Of a stretch of 64,000 nucleotides of DNA, positions 56,688 to 64,000 are shown piece after piece. Each line of letters begins with the position of its first letter. Within the stretch, counting starts at the first letter, position 1. Source of the DNA: JAFECT01 sp035551675 (GTDB taxonomy: Bacteria > Pseudomonadota > Alphaproteobacteria > Caulobacterales > Caulobacteraceae); the NCBI GenBank assembly GCA_035551675.1, contig DASZMV010000037.1:124001-188000 (forward strand). Reading direction: 5' to 3'. A model generated the notes under the pieces. The model searched no databases and was not told where the DNA came from. It saw only the letters and a program-made list of their open reading frames with translations. The translations under genes and the position numbers were made by a program.

Positions 56688-57968
56688 TTAAATCGGCTCT
56701 TCCAGCGACTTCGCCAAGCCTGAAAACAGCTTCGGGCCGTTCTCGGTCATGTGCCAGCAGTCCTCGAGCCGCACGCCGAACTTGCCCGGGATGTAGATGC
56801 CGGGCTCGTCGGAGAAGCACATGCCCGCTTGCAGCGGTGTCTCGTCGTTGCCGACCAGATAGGGCGGCTCGTGGCCGTCCATGCCGATGCCGTGGCCCAG
56901 GCGATGCGACAGGCCGGGCAGCTTGAACCGCGGCCCCCAGCCTTCCTTCTCGTAATAGGCGCGCGTCGCCGCATCGATGGCCTTGCACGGCACGCCGATC
57001 TTGGCGGTCTCCAGCGCGATCTCCTGGCCGCGCTTCACCGTGTTCCACACCTTGCGCTGTTCGTCGCTCGGCGACGCCTTGTGCACCCAGGTGCGCGAGA
57101 TATCCGACTGATAGCCGTGCACGCTGCAGCCGCAGTCCATCAGCACGATGGAGCCCTCGCGCACCACCTGCTTCTGGCGTGATCCGTGGGGATAGGCGCT
57201 GGCCTCGTTCACCAGCACCAGCGCGAACTCCGGCCGTCCGCCCAGTGCGGCATGAGCCTCGGTCATCATGGTCGAGATGTCGGCTTCGGTCATGCCGGTC
57301 TGCACCCGCTGATAGACCAGGTGATAGGCGGCCATGGTGACGTTGCTGGCGACCTGCATCAGGTTCAGCTCGGTCTGCGACTTGAACATGCGACAGGGCC
57401 GCACCACCGGATCGCCGGAACGAAACTCATAGGCGCCCGACGCCTTTCGCACGCCGTCGACGATGAAGAAGCGGGTGGTGCTCTCGACCGCGATCGGTCC
57501 GCTCATCACGCCGCGGTCCTTCAGGGCGCCGGCGATGAATTCGAACGGGCTTTCGTCCTCGTTCCAGGCGCGCACTTCGCCGGGAACGTTCAGCGTCTCG
57601 CGCACCGAGGGTTCCTCGAACACCGGGGTGATGATGATCGGATCGCCGTTCGCCGGAATCACCGCGGCGGTGGTGCGTTCGGACCGATGCCAGTCGACGC
57701 CGGTGAAATAGTCGAGACTCGACCCGGATTCGACCAGCAAGGCGCCGAAGCCCTGGTCGCGCATCAGCTTGCGCGCCTTCTCCAGCCGGAACATCCGCTC
57801 GACGGTCGAGATCGGCGCCGCGCCGGCGGCGATGTTGCGAAGCTCGGTCGGATGGTCGGGCGGTGCGGGGCGCGCCGGTTCGGTGGTGGGAGCCTGGGCC
57901 ATGGCGACGCCGCCCGCCAGGGCGCTCGCGCCGGCCGCCGCCGTGATCAGTCCGCGTCTCGAAAGCAT
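56688..57968 (-). CDS. Secreted M24 family metallopeptidase (Xaa-Pro aminopeptidase-like)
   Basis: A 426-residue pita-bread peptidase with a Tat signal (SRRGLITAAAGASALAGGVA). The N-terminal creatinase domain (about 60-190) precedes the catalytic domain, with five ligands visible: Asp in VLMDCGCSVHGYQSDISRTW (two Asp), His in LGHGIGMDGHEPPY, Glu in DEPGIYIPGKFGVRLED (two Glu). Such enzymes remove the residue before proline, dipeptides, or cleave creatine-like compounds. Periplasmic location with the M1 enzyme and the M20 gene nearby suggests peptide scavenging. Confidence 0.9.
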   Translation of the reverse strand: MLSRRGLITAAAGASALAGGVAMAQAPTTEPARPAPPDHPTELRNIAAGAAPISTVERMFRLEKARKLMRDQGFGALLVESGSSLDYFTGVDWHRSERTTAAVIPANGDPIIITPVFEEPSVRETLNVPGEVRAWNEDESPFEFIAGALKDRGVMSGPIAVESTTRFFIVDGVRKASGAYEFRSGDPVVRPCRMFKSQTELNLMQVASNVTMAAYHLVYQRVQTGMTEADISTMMTEAHAALGGRPEFALVLVNEASAYPHGSRQKQVVREGSIVLMDCGCSVHGYQSDISRTWVHKASPSDEQRKVWNTVKRGQEIALETAKIGVPCKAIDAATRAYYEKEGWGPRFKLPGLSHRLGHGIGMDGHEPPYLVGNDETPLQAGMCFSDEPGIYIPGKFGVRLEDCWHMTENGPKLFSGLAKSLEEPI

Positions 57969-58005
57969 GCTCGTTTCCCCAAACTCGTTTTCTTGGCGTG
58001 AGACT

Positions 58006-59481
58006 TCATCGCGCCGCCGTGGCGATCAGCACGGCGTAATAGTCGACCATCCGCTTCAGGTTGGCGAGCGTCATGTGCTCGTTGGTCCCGTGGATCATTT
58101 TCGTGTCCGCCAGCGACATCTCCAGCGGCTGGAGGCGATAGACGTCGGTCCCGACCTTGCCCATGCGCCCGCTGTCGGTGCCGGCCACCACCAGGCTGGG
58201 TGCGAGGGGAACGCCGGGGTCGGACGCCTGGGCCGCGGCGGCGACGTATTTCCAGCCTTCCGAGGTGGTCGAGGATACCGCCGACGGCTCACGCGGCGGC
58301 GAATCCCAGGCCAAGGTCACAGGGACGCCGCGCACGGCCTTCTTCGCGCGCGCCATCACGATCGCGGCGCTGTCCGACGGCATGATGCGATAGTTGATGA
58401 GCGCGAAGGCCGTCTGCGGCAGCACGTTCTCCTTCGGCGATCCGGACAGCATGGTCGGTGCGATGGTGGTGTGCAGCATGGCGGCGCCCGGCGGCGTCTT
58501 GGAAACTTCGCTGACGAGCAGCGGATTGAACAGCCACGCATTGGCCACCGCCATTTTCACACTGGGCGACGCGTGCGGCGCGAGCCAGCGCATCATGTCG
58601 GCGCCGGGGCCTTCGAACTTCATCGGGAACGGATGACCTGTGATCGCGATCAGCGCCTGCGCCAGATTACCCACCGCCGTCGTCGGGGGCGGCATGGACG
58701 AATGCCCGCCCGGCGCGGTCGCGGTGACGCGCAAAGTCGCATAACCCTTTTCCGCCACGCCGATCAGGATCGACGGCTTACCGGTCAGCGGATTGTCGGT
58801 GAGGATGGCCGAGCCTTCGTCGAGCACGAACAGCGCCTTCACCCCGCGCTGTTGCAACAGCGCCGCCGCGGCCTGCGCGCCCAGACCGCGCGTCTCCTCG
58901 TCCTGGCCTGACAGGATCATCACTGTGCGCCGCGGCTTGAATCCGTGCGCCGCCAGCGCATCCACGGCCTCGAATAGGCTGATCAGGGAACCCTTGTCGT
59001 CCACCGAGCCGCGTCCCCACACCGCGCCGTCGGCGATCTCGCCGGAGAAGGGCGGATGCTTCCACGCGCCGGCGGTTGCGGCGTCGACGGGCACGACGTC
59101 CTGGTGCGCCATCAGGATGATCGGCGGCAGCGTCGGGTCCGATCCCTTCCAGGTGTAGAGCAGGGTGTTTTGAAGAACGATCTCGCGCGTCATCGCCGCG
59201 CGCGCCGCGGGATAGGTCTTATCGAGCCAGTCGTGCAGCGCGCTCCACTGGGCGGGATCGTTCTGCGACGGATCCTGGTGCGACACGGTCTGGATCCGCA
59301 CCGCTTCGCCCAGATGCTGGGCGACCTTGTCGAGGTCGATCGCGGGCGCCGGCGCGAGTTTCACCTGTTTGAGGTCCGGACTCACCGGAGGCTGGTAGGT
59401 CGCGGTGCGAAGCGCCACCACGACACCCAGGATCACGAGCAGCCCCGCACCCCCCAGGATGATCTTCGCCCGCCGCGGCAT
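58006..59481 (-). CDS. M20 family metallopeptidase, membrane-anchored (CPS1/PM20D1-like)
   Basis: A 491-residue M20 enzyme. ATG 59481 has GGAGGGGG upstream; a longer frame to 59547 lacks support. A signal anchor (IILGGAGLLVILGVVVALR) is near 7-25. Metal and catalytic residues: LMAHQDVVPVD (His, Asp), GRGSVDDKGSL (Asp), SGQDEETRGLGA (Glu pair), VLDEGSA (Asp) and IHGTNEHM (His). The HPPFSGEIADGAVWGRGS text is that of carboxypeptidase S/PM20D1. It is transcribed just upstream of the M24 gene, with a 37-base gap, making a peptidase pair that acts on exported peptides or N-acyl amino acids. Confidence 0.88.
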   Translation of the reverse strand: MPRRAKIILGGAGLLVILGVVVALRTATYQPPVSPDLKQVKLAPAPAIDLDKVAQHLGEAVRIQTVSHQDPSQNDPAQWSALHDWLDKTYPAARAAMTREIVLQNTLLYTWKGSDPTLPPIILMAHQDVVPVDAATAGAWKHPPFSGEIADGAVWGRGSVDDKGSLISLFEAVDALAAHGFKPRRTVMILSGQDEETRGLGAQAAAALLQQRGVKALFVLDEGSAILTDNPLTGKPSILIGVAEKGYATLRVTATAPGGHSSMPPPTTAVGNLAQALIAITGHPFPMKFEGPGADMMRWLAPHASPSVKMAVANAWLFNPLLVSEVSKTPPGAAMLHTTIAPTMLSGSPKENVLPQTAFALINYRIMPSDSAAIVMARAKKAVRGVPVTLAWDSPPREPSAVSSTTSEGWKYVAAAAQASDPGVPLAPSLVVAGTDSGRMGKVGTDVYRLQPLEMSLADTKMIHGTNEHMTLANLKRMVDYYAVLIATAAR

Positions 59482-59549
59482 GCGCAGTCCCCCTCCGAAA
59501 CCCGCGCAGACCTTGAGCGGAAACCGCCGACGCGGCAAGCGAGCCATCG

Positions 59550-59588
59550 TCCAAGTCTTTCCTTCTCCCCATGGGAGAAGAGCTTGGA
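59550..59588. repeat. Hairpin of the CTTCTCCC-GGGAGAAG type
   Basis: TCCAAG (59550-59555) pairs with CTTGGA (59583-59588) and CTTCTCCC (59562-59569) with GGGAGAAG (59573-59580), around a 3-base loop CAT. Such TTCTCCC/GGGAGAA palindromes are dispersed intergenic elements in many alphaproteobacteria, often near DUF559 genes, one of which lies next door here as a pseudogene. Confidence 0.65.
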
Positions 59589-59617
59589 CTCCTGAGCGGC
59601 AGGGTGTAGAACAAACG

Positions 59618-59992
59618 GTGAACGATCACGAGGTCTGCAATGTCCACGGCACGCGCTCGATATTAAGACAGCGCGCCCCGATGGCCGAGCGGCGGGTGTG
59701 GGAAATGCTCCCAATCGCCGGTGCGCAGGACTGAAGTTTCGGCGTCAGATGCCGATCGGGCGCTACGTCGTCGACTTCGCGTGCGTCGAGACGAGGCTCG
59801 TTATCGAACTCGACGGCTATTGGCACATCGGCCGCGAAGAAGCCGATGAGGCGCGGGCCAAGATCATCGAGTCGGCCGGTTGGTTGGATCGTGATCCGTT
59901 TCTCGAGCGACGCCCTGATCAACGGCGACATCGATATCCTGGCCGAGACCCAGAACCACGTCGGGCGATCCACCCGCGCCCAGCTGTGCTAA
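59618..59992 (+). pseudogene. DUF559 endonuclease-like gene broken by two frameshifts
   Basis: The three pieces of one DUF559 domain lie in alternating frames. Piece 1 (from GTG 59618) gives TRSILRQRAPMAERRVWEML and stops at 59734. Piece 2, in the next frame, gives NRRCAGLKFRRQMPIGRYVV then DFACVETRLVIELDGYWHIG and ARAKIIESAG. Piece 3, back in the first frame, gives GWIVIRFSSDALINGDIDIL and stops at 59992. DUF559 normally reads aErrlWelLrnr, aGlkFRRQ.pig.yivDFac, rlvvElDG..H, GwrvlRF...v.n, in a single frame. The changes compensate each other, so they are two separate indels (or sequencing errors). The family resembles Vsr-type nucleases; this copy cannot make a normal protein. Confidence 0.8.
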
Positions 59993-60002
59993 CCCCGCGC
60001 CT

Positions 60003-60629
60003 ATGCCCACGGTCCGCTCGCTCTTCGCCACCCGCGTCTATGAAGCCTCCCTCGCCGGGGAGGAGGGGTTCAAGGCGTTCAATGCCGAACTCGTCGACGC
60101 CTGCCGCATGCTTGCCGAGGAGGACGCGGCCGGCCAGGCCTGGTGCCGTGAGCACGCCTACGGCGGCTACACCTCCTACGCCTCGCTCGACGACCTGCCG
60201 ACGCGCGCCACGGTGTTCGATGAATTGAAGCGCCGGCTGGATCGCCACGCCAAGGCCTTCGCGAAGGTCGCCGCCTTCGATCTCGGTCCCCGGGGCAAGC
60301 TGCGGCTCGACAGCCTGTGGGTGAACGTTCTCGATCCGGGCGCGTCGCACTCGGGCCACATCCATCCGCACAGCGTCATCTCCGGCACGGTCTATGTGGC
60401 CACCCCCAAGGGATCGGCCGGGTTGCGGCTCGAGGATCCGCGTCTACCCCAGATGATGGCCGCTCCGCCGCGGACGGCCGACGCACCGGAGGATCTGAAG
60501 CGCTTCGTCACCCTGATGCCCGCGCCGGGCGCGGTCTTGATGTGGGAGAGTTGGCTGCGCCACGAAGTGCCGGCCCATGGCGGGCGGTCCCCCCGGATCA
60601 GCCTCAGCTTCAACTACGCCTGGCGGTAG
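60003..60629 (+). CDS. TIGR02466 family putative 2OG-Fe(II) oxygenase
   Basis: A 208-residue protein of the TIGR02466 group. Fe ligand candidates are in SHSGHIHPHSVISGTVYVAT (His) and PGAVLMWESWLRHEVPAHGG (His), and the 2-oxoglutarate-binding Arg in RISLSFNYAW. The LRLEDPR segment between them is characteristic. The family is a jelly-roll oxygenase of unknown substrate, common in marine and freshwater bacteria and their phages. ATG 60003 follows the DUF559 pseudogene by 10 bases. Confidence 0.88.
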   Translation: MPTVRSLFATRVYEASLAGEEGFKAFNAELVDACRMLAEEDAAGQAWCREHAYGGYTSYASLDDLPTRATVFDELKRRLDRHAKAFAKVAAFDLGPRGKLRLDSLWVNVLDPGASHSGHIHPHSVISGTVYVATPKGSAGLRLEDPRLPQMMAAPPRTADAPEDLKRFVTLMPAPGAVLMWESWLRHEVPAHGGRSPRISLSFNYAWR

Positions 60630-60666
60630 GACGAGGCCGTTCGTCGCTAAACTGAGATAATTTCTG

Positions 60667-60688
60667 TACCTATGGATAGGTAGTATCC
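60667..60688. promoter_or_regulatory. Overlapping perfect palindromes upstream of a small membrane-protein gene
   Basis: TACCTAT-GG-ATAGGTA (60667-60682) is a 7+2+7 perfect palindrome. Overlapping it, GGATA-GGTAG-TATCC (60674-60688) is another perfect inverted repeat, so the two could be alternative sites. A weaker CCGTGA/TCACGG pair follows (60698-60717). They lie 165-190 bases before the gene at 60854 in an A/T-rich stretch of this GC-rich genome, so an operator or an RNA leader switch is possible. There is no known match. Confidence 0.4.
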
Positions 60689-60853
60689 GTAAGAAGTCCG
60701 TGATGTTCCTGTCACGGGAAGCGCGCGCCTCTCAGGCGAGAGTCTTAATAGATAACGGAAAACCGACGACGCACCGACCGCGATATTTCGCCGGGCGCGC
60801 GATATCCCCGCCTTTGTTTCAATTGGGTATGGCGAGACTCACCAAGGAACGGT

Positions 60854-61153
60854 ATGTCCCAACCCATTATGGTTATTCCGACGGACATTGATGTGCCCGG
60901 CATCGCGATGATGTGCGCCTCGGCGGCCATCTTCGGCCTGATCGGCAGCTGTCTTCTGTTCTTCGTGGGCCGCTTTCGCGAGTCGCGCCGACGCATGCTG
61001 GCCTGGCGCCAGGGCTTCTGGGCCCAGCTCGAGATGCAGATGATGGACAGCTCAGGCTATCTGACCATCAACCGGTTTTTCGGCGCGCTCTTCCTGCTGA
61101 TCGCGACCGGCCTGGTCTATCTGTCGTTCGCGACCCTGTTCCACCCGCATTGA
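60854..61153 (+). CDS. Small membrane protein (99 aa), unrecognised
   Basis: A 99-residue protein with two membrane helices: GIAMMCASAAIFGLIGSCLL (about 16-36) and FGALFLLIATGLVYLSFATL (about 75-95), separated by a basic amphipathic stretch (GRFRESRRRMLAWRQGFWAQ). ATG 60854 has AAGGAACGG nearby. I do not recognise a family. The GNAT gene follows on the same strand 26 bases later. A long leader with overlapping palindromes precedes it. Confidence 0.65.
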   Translation: MSQPIMVIPTDIDVPGIAMMCASAAIFGLIGSCLLFFVGRFRESRRRMLAWRQGFWAQLEMQMMDSSGYLTINRFFGALFLLIATGLVYLSFATLFHPH

Positions 61154-61179
61154 TCCAAAAGGTCTAGCGTCGGACCCTG

Positions 61180-61725
61180 ATGTCCAGCTCGTCCGATGCG
61201 CCTGTCCTGACCACCGAGCGCCTCGTCCTGCGTCCGCACGCGCGCGAGGACTTTGCCGACACCGTCGCCATGTGGAGCGACCCCGCGGTCACCCGCTTCA
61301 TCACCGGCCGGCCCTCCACGCCCGAGGAATGCTGGTCGCGTCTGCTGCGTTACGCCGGGGCCTGGACGCTGCTGGGTTTCGGCTACTGGGCCATCTGCGA
61401 GCGCGAGACCGGCCGCTTCCTGGGCGAGGGCGGCTTCCACGATCTCAAGCGCGACTTTCGTCCGGCCTTCGACGGCGCGCCGGAAATCGGCTGGGGCCTG
61501 ACGGCCGCCGCCCAGGGCAAGGGCTATGCGCTGGAGGCGACCCGCGCGATGCTCGCCTGGTCGGATCGGACGCTGACGGGCGCGCCGCGGACGGTCTGCC
61601 TGATCGGTCCCGGCAACACGCCCTCGCTCAGCCTCGCCGGCAAGCTCGGCTACCGCGAATATGCGCGCACCGACTATCGCGGCGAACCGGTGATCCTGTT
61701 CGAAAGACTTCGCGTAAGTCCCTGA
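61180..61725 (+). CDS. GNAT N-acetyltransferase (RimJ/RimL-like)
   Basis: A 181-residue GNAT enzyme that moves an acetyl group from acetyl-CoA to an amine. It opens LTTERLVLRPHAREDF, as in RimJ/RimL ribosomal-protein acetyltransferases, has the acetyl-CoA motif IGWGLTAAAQGKGYALEATR (Q/RxxGxG/A variant QGKGYA) and ends AGKLGYREYARTDYRGEPVI. The target is probably an N-terminal amine or an antibiotic; nothing here decides. It may be co-transcribed with the small membrane protein. Confidence 0.9.
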   Translation: MSSSSDAPVLTTERLVLRPHAREDFADTVAMWSDPAVTRFITGRPSTPEECWSRLLRYAGAWTLLGFGYWAICERETGRFLGEGGFHDLKRDFRPAFDGAPEIGWGLTAAAQGKGYALEATRAMLAWSDRTLTGAPRTVCLIGPGNTPSLSLAGKLGYREYARTDYRGEPVILFERLRVSP

Positions 61726-61753
61726 TTCTTTGGCCCCTGATTCTTTTGGCGCC

Positions 61754-62422
61754 TCAGAAGCGGTGAATCCACGAGAACATCAGGCTCGTCCGCTCGCCGT
61801 GGGAGTCGTGGTAGTTCTCCTTCAGCACCTCGGTGCGCACGCCGTCGTGGTCGTTGAACAGATACTGGGCGCCGACGCCCCAGTTGACGCTGTCGAGATC
61901 GCTTGTGATCGACGCGCCGTTGTCCTCGTACTTGTAGCGGCTGTGGCCGAGGCCGAGCTTGGCGAACAGGTCCAGATGCTTGGTCCAGGGCAGATAGCCC
62001 ACGATGTAGGCCGCGTAGCGGTCGGTGAGGCTGAGCTTCTTGCCGGTGCGGCTGTCGCCGGGGAGGCCGGTTCCGACTTCACCCTCGACGCCGAAATAGG
62101 GGCCGAAGCGCACGCCGGCCTGGGCGTTGAAGATGCCGGTGTCGCCGGGCGCGGTCGACCCGTTACCGGACGTACCGCCGATCCCCATGGTTCCGTAGGT
62201 GGTCAGGTCGCCCAGCGAGAACGCCGGGTCGGACTTCTCGGGCTTTGCCGCCGGGATCGGAGCCTCGGCCGGTGCGGGAGAGGGGACGCTGTCGGGGGCC
62301 GGGGTCGCCGCCGCATCGGCCGGGGCCGGTGAAGCGGCCTCCTGCGCAAACGCCGGCGCAGCCAGCAAAACCAGGCCCGCTCCGAGTACCGCCGCCCCAG
62401 CCTTAACGCCGATCGCACGCAT
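61754..62422 (-). CDS. Outer-membrane beta-barrel protein with proline/alanine linker
   Basis: A 222-residue exported protein. ATG 62422 has GGAGGAG upstream; a longer frame lacks support. Signal peptide AAVLGAGLVLLAAPAFAQ, then about 45 residues of Pro/Ala linker (SPAPADAAATPAPDSVPSPA), then eight or so amphipathic strands: TYGTMGIGGTSGN, AGVRFGPYFGVEGEVGTGL, DRYAAYIVGYLPW, LDLFAKLGLGHSRYKY, and a terminal MFSWIHRF with aromatic ending. This is the opacity/OmpA-like small-barrel fold. The function is unknown; it may be a surface structure protein. Confidence 0.78.
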   Translation of the reverse strand: MRAIGVKAGAAVLGAGLVLLAAPAFAQEAASPAPADAAATPAPDSVPSPAPAEAPIPAAKPEKSDPAFSLGDLTTYGTMGIGGTSGNGSTAPGDTGIFNAQAGVRFGPYFGVEGEVGTGLPGDSRTGKKLSLTDRYAAYIVGYLPWTKHLDLFAKLGLGHSRYKYEDNGASITSDLDSVNWGVGAQYLFNDHDGVRTEVLKENYHDSHGERTSLMFSWIHRF

Positions 62423-62603
62423 GCGCGCCTCCTCCGACGAACGCGTTTGGGGACAGGTACGGTGGCGCTCAGGCCCCAATGGGGCGCGATCTGGACCCAA
62501 TCTTGGCCCTGGGATGAACAGAGCCGCACGCCTGGACGTTGTGCTGCCGGGCCACCCCCGCCGCGGATGTGTAGGGTGGCCGGGGACAGGAGGGAGGCGG
62601 ACC

Positions 62604-63017
62604 TTGACCCTGGAGGGGCTGCTCACGCGCAAGCGCATCCTGATCGGCGCCGCCGTGGCCTATTGGGTCATTGCGGTCCTGTTCGCCTACGGCATGGGGG
62701 TGCACGAGCGGGGGCGCATCGTCTCGGCCATGCACGGGCTCGCGCGCTTCTACCCGGGCGATGCGCGACTGAGCCACGTCGACCGCGCCGCGACGGAGGA
62801 GGGCAGCGAGGCGGAAATGGTCGCCCTGCTCATGTTCGGCGCCCTGTTCCTGATCCTGATCGTCGTCCGGCGCGCCTGGCTGGTGCTGCGGGTCGACGCC
62901 GACGAACGCGTAGCACTTCGCCGCGCCGCCCGGCGCGCGCGGTTCGAGATGGACGTGAGCGCGCCGATCCTGGCCGACCCCACCGCATCGGAGCCGCCCG
63001 TCGAACCGGCGGGTTAG
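62604..63017 (+). CDS. Small two-helix membrane protein, TTG start
   Basis: A 137-residue protein read from TTG 62604, which has GGGAGG 5 bases upstream; no ATG or GTG in frame is better placed. Helix 1 (ILIGAAVAYWVIAVLFAYGM, about 13-32) and helix 2 (MVALLMFGALFLILIVVRRA, about 71-92) flank a loop with HERGRIVSAMHGLARFYPGD. The tail is charged. No family is recognised. It is divergent from the beta-barrel gene. Confidence 0.6.
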   Translation: MTLEGLLTRKRILIGAAVAYWVIAVLFAYGMGVHERGRIVSAMHGLARFYPGDARLSHVDRAATEEGSEAEMVALLMFGALFLILIVVRRAWLVLRVDADERVALRRAARRARFEMDVSAPILADPTASEPPVEPAG

Positions 63018-63095
63018 TCCGGCCGGTCGGCTTCGCGCGGTGTTAGACCCCGGCCGCGCCAGTCGTTAGGATCGCGGCTTCGAGGGGAACTTCAC

Positions 63096-63734
63096 ATGAC
63101 CATCAAAGTCATCGGCGCGGGCCTGGGACGCACCGGAACCATGTCGTTCAAGCGCGCCATGGACATTCTGGGACTCGGCCCCTGCTATCACATGTACGAA
63201 GTGATCGAGAATCCGGCGGCGATCGAGTTCTGGCGCCGCGCGGGCGACGGCGACCTCGGCGATCTGGCGCAGATCTTCGCCGGCTACAACTCCACCTGCG
63301 ACTGGCCGACGGCGCGGTGGTATCGCGAACAGGCCGAGCGTTGGCCCGACGCCAAGGTGGTGCTGACCGTGCGCGATCCCGACGCCTGGTTCCGTTCGAC
63401 CCAGGCCACCATCTTCGCCGAGCGCGGCGGCCCCGACGTCAACGCCCAACCGTTCAACCGCATGCTGCAGAGCGTGGTTTTCAACCCGCTCGGCGACGGG
63501 CGTCACGACCGCGACAAAGCGGTCGCCTTCTTCAACGCGCACAACGAAGAGGTGAAGCGCACCATCCCGGCCGACCGCCTACTGGTCTATGAAGCGAGCC
63601 AGGGCTGGACGCCGCTGTGCGCCTTTCTCGGCTTGCCGGTCCCGGACGAAGCTTTCCCGCTCACCAACACCACCGGCGAATTTGTCGCCCGCATCGAAGC
63701 GCGCAAGGCGGAGAAGATGGCGGAGAAGGGGTGA
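63096..63734 (+). CDS. Sulfotransferase-like family protein
   Basis: A 212-residue protein of the PF17784-type sulfotransferase family. The PAPS-binding P-loop-like motif is at the start, VIGAGLGRTGTMSFKRAMDI, and LTVRDPDAWFRSTQATIF contains the second phosphate-binding segment (RDP). YHMYEV and WPTARWYREQAERWPDAKVV are hallmark words of this family, found in many bacteria and fungi without a fixed function. Length is normal for the short form. Monocistronic on present evidence. Confidence 0.85.
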   Translation: MTIKVIGAGLGRTGTMSFKRAMDILGLGPCYHMYEVIENPAAIEFWRRAGDGDLGDLAQIFAGYNSTCDWPTARWYREQAERWPDAKVVLTVRDPDAWFRSTQATIFAERGGPDVNAQPFNRMLQSVVFNPLGDGRHDRDKAVAFFNAHNEEVKRTIPADRLLVYEASQGWTPLCAFLGLPVPDEAFPLTNTTGEFVARIEARKAEKMAEKG

Positions 63735-63782
63735 CGCCGATCGGGTGATGAACCCGCCCTGCCGCCGTTGCGTTGCACCGGC

Positions 63783-64000
63783 ATGGCGCACGCGCATTTC
63801 CCCGTCTGGCTGCACGCCCTGTCGATCCTCTCGCTCGCTGTCGCGATCGTGTGCGCGGCCGCCATCGTGATCGACGAGACGCGGCGGCGCCAGAGGATGT
63901 GGATCATGGCGCTGGTATGGCCGCTGACCGCATTGTTCGGCAGCTTGCTGTGGCTCGCGTTCTATTGGCGATGGGGCCGCGGCGCCGATCCGCGACAATC
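63783..64000 (+). CDS. DUF4396 membrane protein, N-terminal part, cut by window edge
   Basis: The first 72 residues: HFPVWLHALSILSLAVAIVC (helix 1), then DETRRRQRMWIMALVWPLTA followed by LFGSLLWLAFYWRWGRG (helix 2). This is the start of DUF4396, whose members have WLHAlAilSL and hPqrMwvMnlVWPvtaLyg, and are found next to copper-related genes in other bacteria. The frame is open to the last base, so the rest is outside. ATG 63783 is 49 bases after the sulfotransferase stop. A role in copper handling is only suggested by the family. Confidence 0.8.
   Translation, partial: MAHAHFPVWLHALSILSLAVAIVCAAAIVIDETRRRQRMWIMALVWPLTALFGSLLWLAFYWRWGRGADPRQ

Noticed and set aside
1..64000. CRISPR arrays, intact insertion sequences, rRNA genes, replication origin
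   Set aside because: None seen: no regular spaced direct repeats, no transposase genes, no rRNA text and no DnaA-box cluster recognisable by eye.

Overview
The window is chromosomal DNA of a high-G+C (about two thirds by eye) Gram-negative alphaproteobacterium, most like Caulobacterales (Caulobacter/Phenylobacterium type). The grounds are three TonB-dependent receptors with an exbB-exbD-tonB operon, a class I PHA synthase, small cold-shock and CsbD proteins, many very short intergenic gaps with ATGA/GTGA overlaps, and a tRNA-His with a G1:U72 pair and A73, the divergent identity known from an alphaproteobacterial subgroup that includes Caulobacter. Genus is inference. I see no phage, plasmid, CRISPR or intact transposon; the text reads as core and niche-adaptation chromosome with scattered intergenic repeats.

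Layout. 1-5709: a tight catabolic operon (oxidoreductase tail, acyl-CoA dehydrogenase, ThDP enzyme, class III CoA-transferase, aldehyde dehydrogenase). 5817-7549: MarR regulator plus MFS exporter. 8115-14467: an uptake-and-degradation group (TonB receptor, MFS importer, SDR, LigI-like amidohydrolase, cupin). 14785-17946: a very large secreted BNR/Asp-box protein. 18066-22530: small ORF, phaC, alpha/beta hydrolase, DUF488, argE. 22540-24571: GFA protein, small secreted protein, cold-shock protein and a 680-base gap without a gene. 24572-26704: exbB-exbD-tonB, then tRNA-His and a GST. 27647-30919: lipid-linked glycosylation pair (GT2 and a GT-C/GtrA fusion). 31095-33592: small envelope and stress proteins. 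33826-35789: NarL-type two-component pair. 35839-40163: NRAMP-like transporter, DUF4919, YiiX-like and VOC proteins. 40290-45667: a PadR-controlled membrane protein/TonB receptor operon divergent from a siderophore-type receptor. 45676-52752: peptidase, LpxH-like phosphoesterase, hybrid kinase, SMR-like protein, class A beta-lactamase, TetR. 52812-59481: three peptidases (M1, M24, M20), an FMN reductase and a MAPEG protein. 59618-64000: DUF559 pseudogene, TIGR02466 oxygenase, GNAT, beta-barrel, sulfotransferase-like and DUF4396 genes.

How it works together. The first 14.5 kb looks like one substrate-acquisition and breakdown module: outer-membrane uptake by the TonB receptor, inner-membrane import by the ACS-type MFS carrier, oxidation (SDR) and hydrolysis (LigI-like), then CoA activation, dehydrogenation, ThDP-dependent C-C chemistry and aldehyde oxidation. 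The substrate is unknown and this is the strongest candidate for an undescribed pathway. The Exb/Ton operon energises the three receptors. Other points worth attention are the GT-C/GtrA fusion, PhaR-like operators and a small ORF in front of phaC, a PadR-receptor locus with paired palindromes, a beta-lactamase with KPG in place of KTG, a metal transporter with replaced metal ligands, and several intergenic palindromic repeats.
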